Below the pieces are notes generated by a model, which saw only the letters and a program-made list of their open reading frames with translations, was not told the origin of the DNA and did no database searches. Shown here one piece after another: positions 52,220 to 62,069 of a stretch of DNA of 64,000 nt (within the stretch, counting starts at the first letter, position 1; every line of letters begins with the position of its first letter). This DNA is from Candida dubliniensis CD36. Taxonomy: Eukaryota; Ascomycota; Pichiomycetes; Serinales; Debaryomycetaceae. Position numbers and translations under genes: made by a program. The stretch covers positions 2,170,001-2,234,000 of the forward strand of contig NC_012861.1 of NCBI RefSeq assembly GCF_000026945.1. The letters run 5' to 3'.

Positions 52220-54727
52220 TTATTCTCGATTGGTTATCCTCAGCATTATAAAAGTAATTGGTAATTTTTTGTTTTTATAACTTGAATTGTTGGCAATTCT
52301 TTGTAGGGCAGAGTCAAATTCTAAGTTACGATTCACTTCAGGATTGTAGTGTCGATAATCGTTCAAGGCAAATTTCACAGCAGTTCTCTTCACCGCATCA
52401 TCATTGTTATCAAGCTTTTTTTGAAGTTCTAATGCAGAAACCCATGCTTGTGTCGCAGGGGGTTCACTGTCGTGCTCCTCAGACTCTTTGAAAGAAAGAG
52501 TAGACTGGCTTAATGTGGAACCATCACCCTCACATGAACATTCTAATAAATCATGAGTGTTGGAAATTGTAGAAGTATCTATCTCAAATATATTCTTCAA
52601 ATCTTCACTGTCAAATACATCAGATTTGGAAGAAGAATCATTATCCAAAAACTTTGAACTCAATTTATTTTTGACCAATTGTCGCTGAAAGATTTTCTCA
52701 TCAATGCAACCCGTGGTGAATAATCTATAAATGAAACAAGGTTTCACCTGACCATCTCTATGAATTCGTGACATTGACTGCAAATCTGTCGCTGGGTTCC
52801 AGTCATTGTCAAATAATATCAATCTTGAAGCCCCTACCAAGTTTATTCCCATCCCCCCAGATTTAGAAGACAACAAAAACACATTGATATCGGGATTTGT
52901 GTTAAACTGATTAACCAATTTACTACGCACATTGTTTGGAGTTGATCCATCTAATCTTGAAAAAGTTAAATTGATCTTACGCAAAACTGTTTCTAGCAAA
53001 TCTAAAGTCTTGGTATAGTTCGAAATCAACACAATTTTTTCTTTAAGAGACACAATTTCTAATAGCAAGGGCACTAGAATATTTAATTTACCAGAGGACA
53101 TACCCAAATTAAACTTTTGTTCAACAATTTTTTTAAAAAACTCATCGTCTGCCAATAATGAAGGAGAATTACAAATCTTTTTGAACAAATTGATCATTGT
53201 GAATGAGTCAGATCCGCTATTGAATTGATTAAATTTCTTCAAATTCGTTATGTAGTTGAACAATTCTAGCTGTGAGGACGTAGGAGGGACAAACAACAAG
53301 ATGTCGGTTTTTTGTGTCAAGTAATTTGCTAAAATCGATTGTGTCCGCCTAAGAATAAAACTCTGTGTCAATTTAATCAATTGCTGTGAGATTTCCTCGC
53401 CCCGTTTCTTCACTTCAGGATCAAAACAGTTGACATCTCGAGCCCTAGATATGGGTGTTATAAAGTTTCTTTGAAACAATTTTAGCTCAGGAAGAACCTT
53501 TGGATTGAGAAATGAAATCAAAGTATGGAATTCTACCAACTCGTTTTGAATCGGTGTACCGGTCAAAACGACTTTCTTGGGAATATTAAGCTTGATAAGA
53601 TTATTCAATACTTTGTTTGCACTATTCTTCAAACGATGGCCTTCATCGCAGACTAATAAATCAAAGCTTACTGTTGATAATTCATCAAAATGAGCCATAA
53701 TTTTTTCATAATTTACCACTAGCACTTGATAGACATTTAACTTTCCAAAGTTAAGAATGTCACGTTTCTCATTTGTCATTGCGTTATTGAGAGTCAAAAC
53801 GTTTAGCTTATTGGCCCCTAGCCACTTTTTAAATTCCTGCCTCCAATTAGATATAAGTGTTACAGGGCAAACAACCAATACTTTATTCACGACAGCATTT
53901 TTTTGATCTAAAAACGGATTTTGTTTAAGCAAAGTCCATATTGTTGTGATTGTCATCAAAGTTTTGCCCAACCCCATTTCATCCGCTAACAAACATCCAT
54001 TTCCATCAAAGTCACGGTAACCCATTAGGCACTCGTACATGAATCTTACACCTTCAACCTGATGTGGACGTAATACTTTTGACAAATGTGGGTCCACATT
54101 CACTGTTACATAGTCCTTTGATTTTGGAGGAGGAGGTAACGCAATAGCATCTGGACTATCTTGATAAAGCGGCTTCCGAAAATTAGCTGGTTCAGTGTGT
54201 GTTGGAGGAGCGACTTTTTTGAATTGGTGGGTGATGTTTCGAGACACTATAGGTGGTGGGATGCTTTTGGGAACAGCCTTTGAAAGCACCAGAGAGGTAG
54301 ATTCTTGGAGCTCCATTTTTTCGTCCAATTCTAATTCATATGGACCCACGCTAATTATGTCTTCAAGATTAGGCGTTGCGTTAAATATTCTCTTACACAT
54401 AGGTTTCCCATCAGAATTCTTAATAGACATTTGCCAAGTACCATTTTCAAGCTGTTTAATCACTGCATAACCGTCACCATCCCAAGTTTTGTTTTTCTTG
54501 GTAGTTCTTTTTCTCCATTGAATCAGGTATTTCTCTGAACCAAAATCTATAGATTCGGATGGTTTCAAATTCTTAGCTTCTGGTGTTAAGATCTTTGCAG
54601 CTTTAGGATTTGAGATAGTTGGCAATTTTCGTTTTACCACCAGAGACGCTGTTGATACCAGTGGAACATCCCCATTTTTCTGAATTGGTCTAGGAGGTCG
54701 AAACGGAGCATTGGGTCGAATATTCAT
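52220..54727 (-). CDS. RDH54: Rad54-family SNF2 translocase (Rdh54/Tid1)
   Basis: 835 residues from ATG 54727 (MNIRPNAPFRPPRPIQKN). The longer open frame to 54868 begins with a poly-Lys run and is unlikely. Acts with Rad51/Dmc1 in homologous recombination and removes Rad51 from duplex DNA. Motifs: Walker A DEMGLGKT (K255), VLVVCPVTLISNWRQEF, Walker B-like CDEGHRLKN, LTGTPIQNEL, SNYTKTLDLLETVL, and motif VI AMSRIHRDGQ-like MSRIHRDGQVKPCFIYR. The C-terminus has SNTHDLLECSCEGDG, a signature of Rdh54 rather than Rad54, and ends in TFIMLRITNRE. An MCB hexamer (ACGCGT) is 67 bp upstream of this start. Confidence 0.95.
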   Translation of the reverse strand: MNIRPNAPFRPPRPIQKNGDVPLVSTASLVVKRKLPTISNPKAAKILTPEAKNLKPSESIDFGSEKYLIQWRKRTTKKNKTWDGDGYAVIKQLENGTWQMSIKNSDGKPMCKRIFNATPNLEDIISVGPYELELDEKMELQESTSLVLSKAVPKSIPPPIVSRNITHQFKKVAPPTHTEPANFRKPLYQDSPDAIALPPPPKSKDYVTVNVDPHLSKVLRPHQVEGVRFMYECLMGYRDFDGNGCLLADEMGLGKTLMTITTIWTLLKQNPFLDQKNAVVNKVLVVCPVTLISNWRQEFKKWLGANKLNVLTLNNAMTNEKRDILNFGKLNVYQVLVVNYEKIMAHFDELSTVSFDLLVCDEGHRLKNSANKVLNNLIKLNIPKKVVLTGTPIQNELVEFHTLISFLNPKVLPELKLFQRNFITPISRARDVNCFDPEVKKRGEEISQQLIKLTQSFILRRTQSILANYLTQKTDILLFVPPTSSQLELFNYITNLKKFNQFNSGSDSFTMINLFKKICNSPSLLADDEFFKKIVEQKFNLGMSSGKLNILVPLLLEIVSLKEKIVLISNYTKTLDLLETVLRKINLTFSRLDGSTPNNVRSKLVNQFNTNPDINVFLLSSKSGGMGINLVGASRLILFDNDWNPATDLQSMSRIHRDGQVKPCFIYRLFTTGCIDEKIFQRQLVKNKLSSKFLDNDSSSKSDVFDSEDLKNIFEIDTSTISNTHDLLECSCEGDGSTLSQSTLSFKESEEHDSEPPATQAWVSALELQKKLDNNDDAVKRTAVKFALNDYRHYNPEVNRNLEFDSALQRIANNSSYKNKKLPITFIMLRITNRE

Positions 54728-54793
54728 TTGAACAACCTGTGGTGTAGTAAAAAAAGAGCAAGATTGGGTCCAGTCCAGTCTAATTGTTTTGAT

Positions 54794-54799
54794 ACGCGT
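54794..54799. promoter_or_regulatory. MCB-type ACGCGT hexamer upstream of RDH54
   Basis: Palindromic ACGCGT 67 bp before the RDH54 ATG. MBF binds this element at G1/S genes. About six copies are expected by chance in 64 kb of this composition, so position is the only support. Confidence 0.4.
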
Positions 54800-55122
54800 T
54801 TTGTTTGATAAATACGATTTTCGTTTCTTTTTTTTTTTTTTTTTTTTTTTTTTCAGTCGAGAAAACATTCGTCCCTGATTTTGATCTTATATTCAGCCCT
54901 AGAAATAGGATGATGATATTGGTTAAGCAAACATAATATAACTCGTACTTCACGCTATAGTGTAGATACTTGGGACTAATTTTATTCATTGGTAACTAAA
55001 TAATAAGAAGAACACTTTGAAGATTAAACTATAAATAACAAAACCTTGTAGAGAAGCAAACAAGATCCTGAATAAACAACCAGTAGAGTTTATACACTCA
55101 TTACCACAGCATAATAACGTCC

Positions 55123-55374
55123 TTACTTTGAATAAGTGTTAATTGTGCTAATATCCATTCCAAAAACATAATAATATGCTCTGGAGATTGCAAACATAAT
55201 ACTAGAAGGCAAATAAGCGTAAATACCATATGCCACTAATAAAGTAAACATCAATAGAAATGCATGAAGTAGCATAGTTTCGGTTGTAGTTAGCATAACA
55301 AATGGGAAATGAAAGTAATACATGGTGTACAATCTACCAAACGATCTTGGCGATTTCTGTTGAACTTCACTCAT
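55123..55374 (-). CDS. TSC3: Small subunit of serine palmitoyltransferase (Tsc3-like)
   Basis: 83 residues from ATG 55374. It stimulates serine palmitoyltransferase (Lcb1/Lcb2) in the ER, the first step of sphingolipid synthesis. Seen: RLYTMYYFHFPFVMLTTTET followed by one long hydrophobic helix (LLHAFLLMFTLLVAYGIYAYLP). This fits the ssSPT pattern 'LYW.YYIHLPFYLM....LHVFFL' of yeast Tsc3, in size, order and topology. The family is short and weakly conserved, so the call is by pattern. Confidence 0.8.
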   Translation of the reverse strand: MSEVQQKSPRSFGRLYTMYYFHFPFVMLTTTETMLLHAFLLMFTLLVAYGIYAYLPSSIMFAISRAYYYVFGMDISTINTYSK

Positions 55375-55512
55375 ACTGGGGATAAACGGTGGAGAAGAAA
55401 TATTAGTTGTGCTTTAAATTGGATGTTTGTTACTGTAGATATATCACAGTATTTTGATTAGTTTTTGATTCCTAAATTAACTTGGTTGAGCTTTTCCAGT
55501 TAATAAAAGTTG

Positions 55513-55803
55513 TCAATTCATATCAATAATTTCACACACAATCGCAGATTGGGTTTTTTTTTTCTCTCGTTCCTGTCTCTTTTTTTTTTGTCTCCTATTA
55601 TGAAGTACTTGGTGCGGAGATAAAGTTAGTGTCCTAGTGGTATAAGAAAATGTCCCTTTCTTGATCTTTTTATTAGTATTAAGTGGATATTCTTCAACTC
55701 TATAAAAGCCGAAATGTGCCATATCTTGCCATACTTTTGGTGTCTTGTATGGTATAATCATAGGAAACAGATAAACTATGGGCGAAAGACCTTTTCTGGG
55801 CAT
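55513..55803 (-). CDS. Small basic protein, unknown
   Basis: 96 codons from ATG 55803. The first ~65 residues look like real protein: MPRKGLSPIVYLFPMIIPYK, then VWQDMAHFGFYRVEEYPLNT, then a basic stretch, TLTLSPHQ. The last 30 residues are Lys/Arg/Glu-rich from homopolymer runs. I do not recognise the family; its basic N-terminus and small size would fit a mitochondrial protein, but nothing shows this. It diverges from TRM732 with 109 bp between ATGs. Confidence 0.45.
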   Translation of the reverse strand: MPRKGLSPIVYLFPMIIPYKTPKVWQDMAHFGFYRVEEYPLNTNKKIKKGTFSYTTRTLTLSPHQVLHNRRQKKKRQEREKKKTQSAIVCEIIDMN

Positions 55804-55912
55804 CGCGAAACGACAGCATTTGGTGAAACGAAATTTTTTTTTTTTTTCTTTTTTGCGGTCCTAACAGTAGTTTTTGATAGACACCATCCAATCTTGTAAA
55901 TACTACCTTCAC

Positions 55913-58900
55913 ATGCTGCTAGCACCTGGTGAACTCAAAACAGTGAAAAAGTCATTGATTGAAACAAAACCTCCTGTTGAGAATGATGTTAAAGAAAGTT
56001 TAGAATACTTACTATCCCATTTAAATCTGAAAGAAGAGAATGACAAAGAGAGAGTTCTTTTCAATGATACATTATCCATTTGCTTATTGAGATATAACCA
56101 TTTCAGTAACACATTTGAACATTCGAACAAGGTTTTTGATTATATCTTGACCCATGTAAATAGAAATTATGCGCCTTTGCAGAACTCCTTGAACTCAATT
56201 TTTGAAAAGTTGGTAATGTTTCAAAATGCCGACCTTCCATTGTGGATAGATATGTTAATGCAGCAGTCATTAACTAAAAATCTTTTTGTATTATTAGAAA
56301 GACTACTACGAAGAGTACCTGACAGACTGTTTTTTATTTCAAAATATCCTGACTACCTGCTACAGGCCATGAGTATGTTCACCGACAATGTAGCCAATGC
56401 CATCAGCAAAACCCTTATTGCCATTTACGAAGATTCATATCTCATGTATGAGAAGAATACAGAGACCTGGTACAAGTCTTGGATTAGAATAATTAACTTA
56501 CAGAATGATGGTGTCAGAGCTAATGCTATTACTCATTTGTTACCAGGATTGCTACGTGTGGACCCACAAACTTTTGAACTTTTGCTAGCAGATTGCAAAA
56601 GCAACTTGAAGGCGCTTGTCAGTATTTTAAGTATGGGCCTAAAAATGAAGCTCATAAAATCTTTGGAGGTTATTGATCAAAAGTCATTATTGGAATGTTT
56701 AGTGCACGCAGACAGTGCCATTCGTATGGACGCTCTACAAGTTCTCATAGGTGACAGGAAGGAAACTCTTACAAGTTACATTTTTGAAACCATCGAATCA
56801 AACTACTTAATGGAAATCAATTTGAATGAAGCAAATCACCAAGACAAGTTTATTAGTACCATGTACCAATTTATATCTGGAAAACTCAGTGACTGCTTGA
56901 ATGGGAAATTCGGCAAAGAAGTGGAAAGCGAAACCAAACTGTTTTTCACTCGATTCAAGATTTTGTTAATCAGCCATTTGGAAACACAAAACAACTTTCA
57001 ACAAAAAATGGGAGCTATCTCCATTCTCAATCAAATTCATTTAAAACTCGAGAACATTTTCGACACGAATGTGGTCAAGTTGTTAATTGATAACCTTTTT
57101 TCAAACTATAAACTAGTGCGAGAGTCCAGTTTAGACTTGCTATTACAATGCAACAACCTCTCAGAGTATTTTTATGAAGACAAAGCTTTAGCGAAGAAAG
57201 CATTTGCTATTTTGCCAAGATTGGCCGGAAGAGAAAGTGAAGGGGCAGCCTTGGCTATAACATTTCTAGCATACTACTACCGAGACACTAAGAATTTGGA
57301 TACTTTAATGGAAACTCTATACGATGGTCTTGATAAAGAATCCGGAGAGCATGGCTATCTTCTGGCTCTAGCTACAATTACTAACAAATTGGGGATATGT
57401 GGGGATTATTATGTTCAGCTTGAAGCAGCCAAGCGAGCTACCAAAAAAATGACTGATATTCTATCAACAGAACGAATTGCTTATCCCAGTGAACACGACT
57501 TTGTGAAGTCGAAAGAAACAGTCAACTATTCGTGGAAAGTATTACAAAATGCCAATGAATTATTTCTTCTGTTACTAAAACAAAGACGGGGAATTGACGA
57601 TGTCGTTGAGTGTTTCTTACTAGTGGTCGAGCAGTTGCACAGTATCAAGTTTCGAGCAGCTATTTCTTCGCTGTATCCGACTATGATTGCAGTGGCACGA
57701 TTACTCGGTTTTGTCGATAATGAAAAAGTGACAGAATACATGAAAAGAGAAATCCATTATATCAGAAGTGAAAGTAAGCAGTTAGTTACTAGGAGATCTG
57801 GTGGATTATTATACGTTATTCCAGCTATGTTGATAGCTTCAGAAAAAAATAAAGACATTATTGATTATGTATTTGGTAATTTGTTTGAGATTGCAAGTTT
57901 GCCCTATGAATCGGAGTCTAAAGAGGATTTGCCACAAGTTCACGCGTTCAACACTTTGGGCCAACTATTTAAAGAAAGTCAGTTAACAAGCGAAAGCTCT
58001 CCATTTACCGAAAGGGCACTATTACTATCCTTAAAGCATTTCAATGCAGCCAATTGGTCTGTCAGAAACTGTGCATTGATGTTGTTTGGTCACTTGGAAA
58101 AGAAAATATTCTCCGGAGCAAACGTTAACTCAAAGAGATTTTTTGCTAGGTTTAAAAACATTGAGGATGTTTTTATTGATTATTTACTGTGTGGACAAGA
58201 TCAGGTTGTGTTTCCCATATTGATCATGTTAGAGAAATTGGAATTTACCAATAGTTCTCTAAAGTTAAAAAGAGCAGTGGCAAATTTGTTGTCAAGAAAC
58301 TCCTGGAAAGTACGTGAATTGGCTGCCAAGATTAGTGCAGCCATGCTAGAAGCTGACGAATTTAATGAGTTTATTACTGCATCTTTAAATTCCAACATAT
58401 GCATGAATGCTTTGCATGGGGTGGTACTTCTTTTGAAATATCGACCAGACATCAAAATCGACATTGAGAACCACATGGATTTGGCATTTGGGAACTTTTT
58501 CATTGCCAAGGAATACATTGAGGTACTAGACAAAGTGGGGTACAAAGATACATCTAAGCTCGGACCATATTTTTGCCAGATTGTCAGAAACAAGGGTTCT
58601 TTAAATGGCGGGAAACAACTATTCCTTGAAACGTTAGTAGCGTTCTTAATGAAAAATGATGAAGAAAATAGAGACAACTATATTAAGCTATCGTTTAGTT
58701 CGGATTACAACAACGTTCACAACAGAGTATTAGAATACATTGAGGACAATAAAATAAAATGTCCCTCGTTAGTGAGGGAGTTTATTATGTCTAACGATTT
58801 TCATTATACTAAGGTGAAAGCATTGAAATTATACGCATCAATGGATGATGTTTTACCGTTCCCACTTGATTTCAAAGGTGATGGACAGTTAAGCCAAGCA

Positions 58901-59617
58901 TCTTTTGAGTGTTTGTCCAGATTTGTAGACGACAATGATAGGAGCTTTTATGACAAATGTGTTACGGCAACGGATGCAAGCAATGAGATTGATATTCGCC
59001 TCATGGGATATAATGCAATATTCACATATTTGAATACGTGTCTGGACAGAACAAGTTTTCTTTATTCTAGCTGTTTGGTTTTATGCTTTGAAAGAGGGCT
59101 TTTCGACGACGACGAGGATATTAGATACAAAGCCAACAGTTATATATCAGAAGTCACTAACTGTGGTCATGTTGCTACAACATATTTGACATACCGATTC
59201 CCTGTTTTGGCAAAGTCCATTTTGAATGAGAAATATTACAATGAACTTGTAGCTGAGATGACAGAAAGAAATACACTTGACGCAACAAACTTGGATAAGG
59301 AATTTCAAGATTCGCTAAAAGAAAACCTTTATTCATTTGAAAGAAACAATTTTTATAAAAATGAGATTGATTATACAAGACGTCTTGCAATGTTCTCGAT
59401 TGATACAAAAGAACTATGTAATGTGAAAAGAAAGGTATTACAAGACATACAGTATTTGAAATCATTTAGGGAGAAAGAAAATGGCAAAGTTGAGAATATT
59501 CCTCGTGATTACATTCTTTATGACTGCTTTGTAAAGACTCAAATCAATGCACAAATAGTTGGAATTACTGATTTAGATGAAGAGTTGTTCTCAATAAGAT
59601 TTTGCAAAATGGGATGA
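55913..59617 (+). CDS. TRM732: Trm732/THADA-family partner of the Trm7 tRNA 2'-O-methyltransferase
   Basis: 1234 residues from ATG 55913. The open frame begins 13 codons earlier at TTG; the next codons after this ATG are CTG-CTA, so residue 2 would be Ser in the CTG clade. All-helical HEAT/armadillo-like protein. The DUF2428 core shows VTRRSGGLLYVIPAML, then NAANWSVRNCALMLFGHLEK near residue 710, as in THADA and yeast Trm732. Known role: Trm732 with Trm7 methylates C32 in the anticodon loop of tRNA-Phe and others. A tRNA-Phe gene happens to be in the same window. Slightly shorter than yeast Trm732 (about 1420). Homology of the outer parts cannot be judged by eye. Confidence 0.87.
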   Translation: MLLAPGELKTVKKSLIETKPPVENDVKESLEYLLSHLNLKEENDKERVLFNDTLSICLLRYNHFSNTFEHSNKVFDYILTHVNRNYAPLQNSLNSIFEKLVMFQNADLPLWIDMLMQQSLTKNLFVLLERLLRRVPDRLFFISKYPDYLLQAMSMFTDNVANAISKTLIAIYEDSYLMYEKNTETWYKSWIRIINLQNDGVRANAITHLLPGLLRVDPQTFELLLADCKSNLKALVSILSMGLKMKLIKSLEVIDQKSLLECLVHADSAIRMDALQVLIGDRKETLTSYIFETIESNYLMEINLNEANHQDKFISTMYQFISGKLSDCLNGKFGKEVESETKLFFTRFKILLISHLETQNNFQQKMGAISILNQIHLKLENIFDTNVVKLLIDNLFSNYKLVRESSLDLLLQCNNLSEYFYEDKALAKKAFAILPRLAGRESEGAALAITFLAYYYRDTKNLDTLMETLYDGLDKESGEHGYLLALATITNKLGICGDYYVQLEAAKRATKKMTDILSTERIAYPSEHDFVKSKETVNYSWKVLQNANELFLLLLKQRRGIDDVVECFLLVVEQLHSIKFRAAISSLYPTMIAVARLLGFVDNEKVTEYMKREIHYIRSESKQLVTRRSGGLLYVIPAMLIASEKNKDIIDYVFGNLFEIASLPYESESKEDLPQVHAFNTLGQLFKESQLTSESSPFTERALLLSLKHFNAANWSVRNCALMLFGHLEKKIFSGANVNSKRFFARFKNIEDVFIDYLLCGQDQVVFPILIMLEKLEFTNSSLKLKRAVANLLSRNSWKVRELAAKISAAMLEADEFNEFITASLNSNICMNALHGVVLLLKYRPDIKIDIENHMDLAFGNFFIAKEYIEVLDKVGYKDTSKLGPYFCQIVRNKGSLNGGKQLFLETLVAFLMKNDEENRDNYIKLSFSSDYNNVHNRVLEYIEDNKIKCPSLVREFIMSNDFHYTKVKALKLYASMDDVLPFPLDFKGDGQLSQASFECLSRFVDDNDRSFYDKCVTATDASNEIDIRLMGYNAIFTYLNTCLDRTSFLYSSCLVLCFERGLFDDDEDIRYKANSYISEVTNCGHVATTYLTYRFPVLAKSILNEKYYNELVAEMTERNTLDATNLDKEFQDSLKENLYSFERNNFYKNEIDYTRRLAMFSIDTKELCNVKRKVLQDIQYLKSFREKENGKVENIPRDYILYDCFVKTQINAQIVGITDLDEELFSIRFCKMG

Positions 59618-59729
59618 AAAAAAAAAAAAAGCCGTAATTGTATATAAACTGAGTTATATCTGGTTTGTGCCAAGTTAGTTGAACTGTATATAGCGTAAGA
59701 AGAAACTAAACGGAGCTTTATTGTAGCAT

Positions 59730-60674
59730 TTATTCCTCGTAGTCTTCCAGTAAGGCTTTGTATACCTTTGTTTTCTTTGGTGTTTTTGATTTCACCACAG
59801 GTGAACTGCTCTTATCTTTACTTGCCAACTGCTTCATCACTTTTGTAACTACAGTATTCAATTTTCTTTGATCTGCAGCAGTTCGGGGTAATGGTTTTTG
59901 TTTCCCAAAACAAACTCTCATTGGGATATTTTCCAATATTAATAGTCCTGCTGTATTTTTGTTTTTATTCAACCCATTGTCATCGATTGCTTTTGCAAAG
60001 CCCACTGCAGAACTCACTTTTTCAAACTTAATAAACCCACAGCCACTCAAGTTATTGATAACTATTGATTCTAGTTTTCCATACTGCGATGCATATCTGG
60101 AAATGATGGCTTGTGGGAAATCCGACAGAAATCCAAATATGAAAAACGATGTCATCTCAGGATATTTCTGAACATCAAGCAGATTCCCAAATGGTAGTTT
60201 CTTTGCCAACTTGGCCACATCTATAGTAGTTTCTGTGTCTTTCTCCTTTTTGTTCTCTTGCTTATTTAGTTTTTCAGCTAGTATTGATAATATGTTATCA
60301 GACCTATCGTTTTCCTCTTTAAATTTGTTTTCCAACTTATCTGCCATAATGGCTTTGACTTCACGATTAGTCGGATTGGTGGATTTCGTTAAAGGTTCAA
60401 GACCGGCCATTTCCAACGCTGTATCCCTTAGGTCTGTAGGGATACCGTAAGTAATATCTAGCAAGCAAGATTGACAGCAGTGTCTGGCTCTGGCACATGT
60501 AATGCATATTATGGTTTTATGTAAACTGTTTGATGATATTCGGTTTCCCCATCGGTATATTGTATACGGCCGAGTGCACTGGCGACACTCATCTCCATTG
60601 ACCTGCTTGATCATCTTGATTTGTGATTCATCACCCAAACATTTGGTACATATTGAAAATAAATCGGTACTCAT
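59730..60674 (-). CDS. ECM2: Pre-mRNA splicing factor Ecm2/Slt11
   Basis: 314 residues from ATG 60674 (MSTDLFSICTKCLGD). The 50-codon upstream extension is a Lys/His-repeat read-through of a TG microsatellite. N-terminal zinc-binding region with CTKC, ECRQC, CITC and ARHCCQSC cysteines, a central charged coil (~130-185), then one RRM (about 210-290) with SFFIFGFL and GCGFIKF as RNP2/RNP1. This is the Ecm2/RBM22 arrangement: zinc fingers followed by an RRM. The yeast protein contacts U6 and U2 in the active spliceosome. The C-terminus is basic. Confidence 0.9.
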   Translation of the reverse strand: MSTDLFSICTKCLGDESQIKMIKQVNGDECRQCTRPYTIYRWGNRISSNSLHKTIICITCARARHCCQSCLLDITYGIPTDLRDTALEMAGLEPLTKSTNPTNREVKAIMADKLENKFKEENDRSDNILSILAEKLNKQENKKEKDTETTIDVAKLAKKLPFGNLLDVQKYPEMTSFFIFGFLSDFPQAIISRYASQYGKLESIVINNLSGCGFIKFEKVSSAVGFAKAIDDNGLNKNKNTAGLLILENIPMRVCFGKQKPLPRTAADQRKLNTVVTKVMKQLASKDKSSSPVVKSKTPKKTKVYKALLEDYEE

Positions 60675-61239
60675 TTGTAGGAAGAGAGAGATAAAGAACA
60701 CACAAGTATGTGTGTGTGTGTGTGTTTTTTTTTTTTTGAGATGACCATCCGATTTTCTACAACGATAAAATTTTTTTCTCAACAAATGACTTATATTAAT
60801 TGGTATACACTTGCTAAAATACATTGTTAGTATAATGATACTCAGAATAAAGCAACCCAGTTGCTATAGTGAATTTACTTTAAGGTGTCTTAAATCAGTG
60901 TTAAAAAGCTCTGAAATTATTTTTTTCCACATAGTATTTCAGGTGAAGAAATTCGTTGTTGTAAATAATCATTCATCATTTAAGAGGGTCTTAAATGCAA
61001 ATTCTAAATTAAAAACCACATGAACATACACTAAAGATGCACTAATACAATTGTAAAATAAAAATATGTTGGAAGAAAAGAAAAGAAAGGAGATTGGAAA
61101 CAGGGAAAATTTTTTTTTTCCTCTCTTTTTATTTCTCATCTGTTTGTCAACAAAATCTCTTACTCACCAGTAAGCCCTAAAAAAAAGGAACGTAGACAAC
61201 CAACCAGCCAAACACCAACTTAGTCCATATCAACCGATT
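60675..61239. promoter_or_regulatory. Bidirectional ECM2-ALG14 intergenic region
   Basis: 565 bp between divergent ATGs. It holds a (TG)n run at about 60706-60725 followed by poly-T, and more T tracts near 60770 and 61111. No gene. Confidence 0.45.
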
Positions 61240-61905
61240 ATGACGTTACACGTTGAAACTGCTGCCTGTTTTTCAATAGCACTTATAGCTGCACCAATAC
61301 TCATAGTGTTGATAAGATTATTATTCATTCTTCCAGCATTAAGACTTCCTACTTCTATAAAGAAAAAGAGAAAGCTAATTGAGGAATGCCAGATCTCATT
61401 CTTGCTTGGTTCTGGTGGTCATACTGGAGAGATGATGAGAATTGTATCTAAGCTTGATATGGAAAAAGTTTCTCGTACATGGATATATTCCTCTGGCGAT
61501 AGTTCATCATTGGCAAAGGCACAAGAATATGAAAAGAAATCAGGCACAACCCTGCACTATATATCAATTCCAAGAGCACGGACAGTTGGCCAATCCTATA
61601 TTCTGAGTATTCCCACCACATTATACTCATTCTTGTTTTCTGCAATAGTATTGCTCAAACATAGACCAGCAGTAATACTTTTGAACGGTCCAGGTACTTG
61701 TGTTCCCGTGGCATACATTTTGTTTTTTTATAAACTCCTAGGGTTATGCAATACAAAGATAATTTATATCGAAAGTTTAGCTAGAGTGAACAAGTTGAGT
61801 CTCAGTGGGTTGCTAGTATTACCAATCAGCGATCGATTTATCGTCCAGTGGGAGAGTTTATATCAACAGTATAACCGTGTTGAATATTATGGTATATTGA
61901 TATAG
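61240..61905 (+). CDS. ALG14: UDP-GlcNAc transferase membrane anchor subunit Alg14
   Basis: 221 residues. N-terminal membrane anchor (IALIAAPILIVLIRLLFILP), then the Alg14 signature FLLGSGGHTGEMMRIV, IPRARTVGQSYILSIPTTL, VILLNGPGTCVPVAYILF and ESLARVNKLSLSG. It ends VEYYGILI. Alg14 anchors the catalytic Alg13 to the ER membrane. Together they add the second GlcNAc to dolichol-PP-GlcNAc in N-glycan assembly. Length close to yeast (237). Confidence 0.96.
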   Translation: MTLHVETAACFSIALIAAPILIVLIRLLFILPALRLPTSIKKKRKLIEECQISFLLGSGGHTGEMMRIVSKLDMEKVSRTWIYSSGDSSSLAKAQEYEKKSGTTLHYISIPRARTVGQSYILSIPTTLYSFLFSAIVLLKHRPAVILLNGPGTCVPVAYILFFYKLLGLCNTKIIYIESLARVNKLSLSGLLVLPISDRFIVQWESLYQQYNRVEYYGILI

Positions 61906-62069
61906 AATGTTTTTGTTTTTTTTTTTAAAAAAGATTGGGACACCGTAGGAGCAACCAGCAACTTAGTAGATGGCGTAAATAATAATAGTGGCAGCATATT
62001 TTCATGTAAAAAATCATCTCTATTTTTTTTTTTTTTCTCAAGAGTTTATCTATGTCCTTGGTTTGAGCG

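Noticed and set aside
52220..54868. RDH54 start at 54868
   Set aside because: The extra 47 codons open with about a dozen Lys from a poly-T tract and contain the ACGCGT promoter candidate; ATG 54727 gives the family-like N-terminus.
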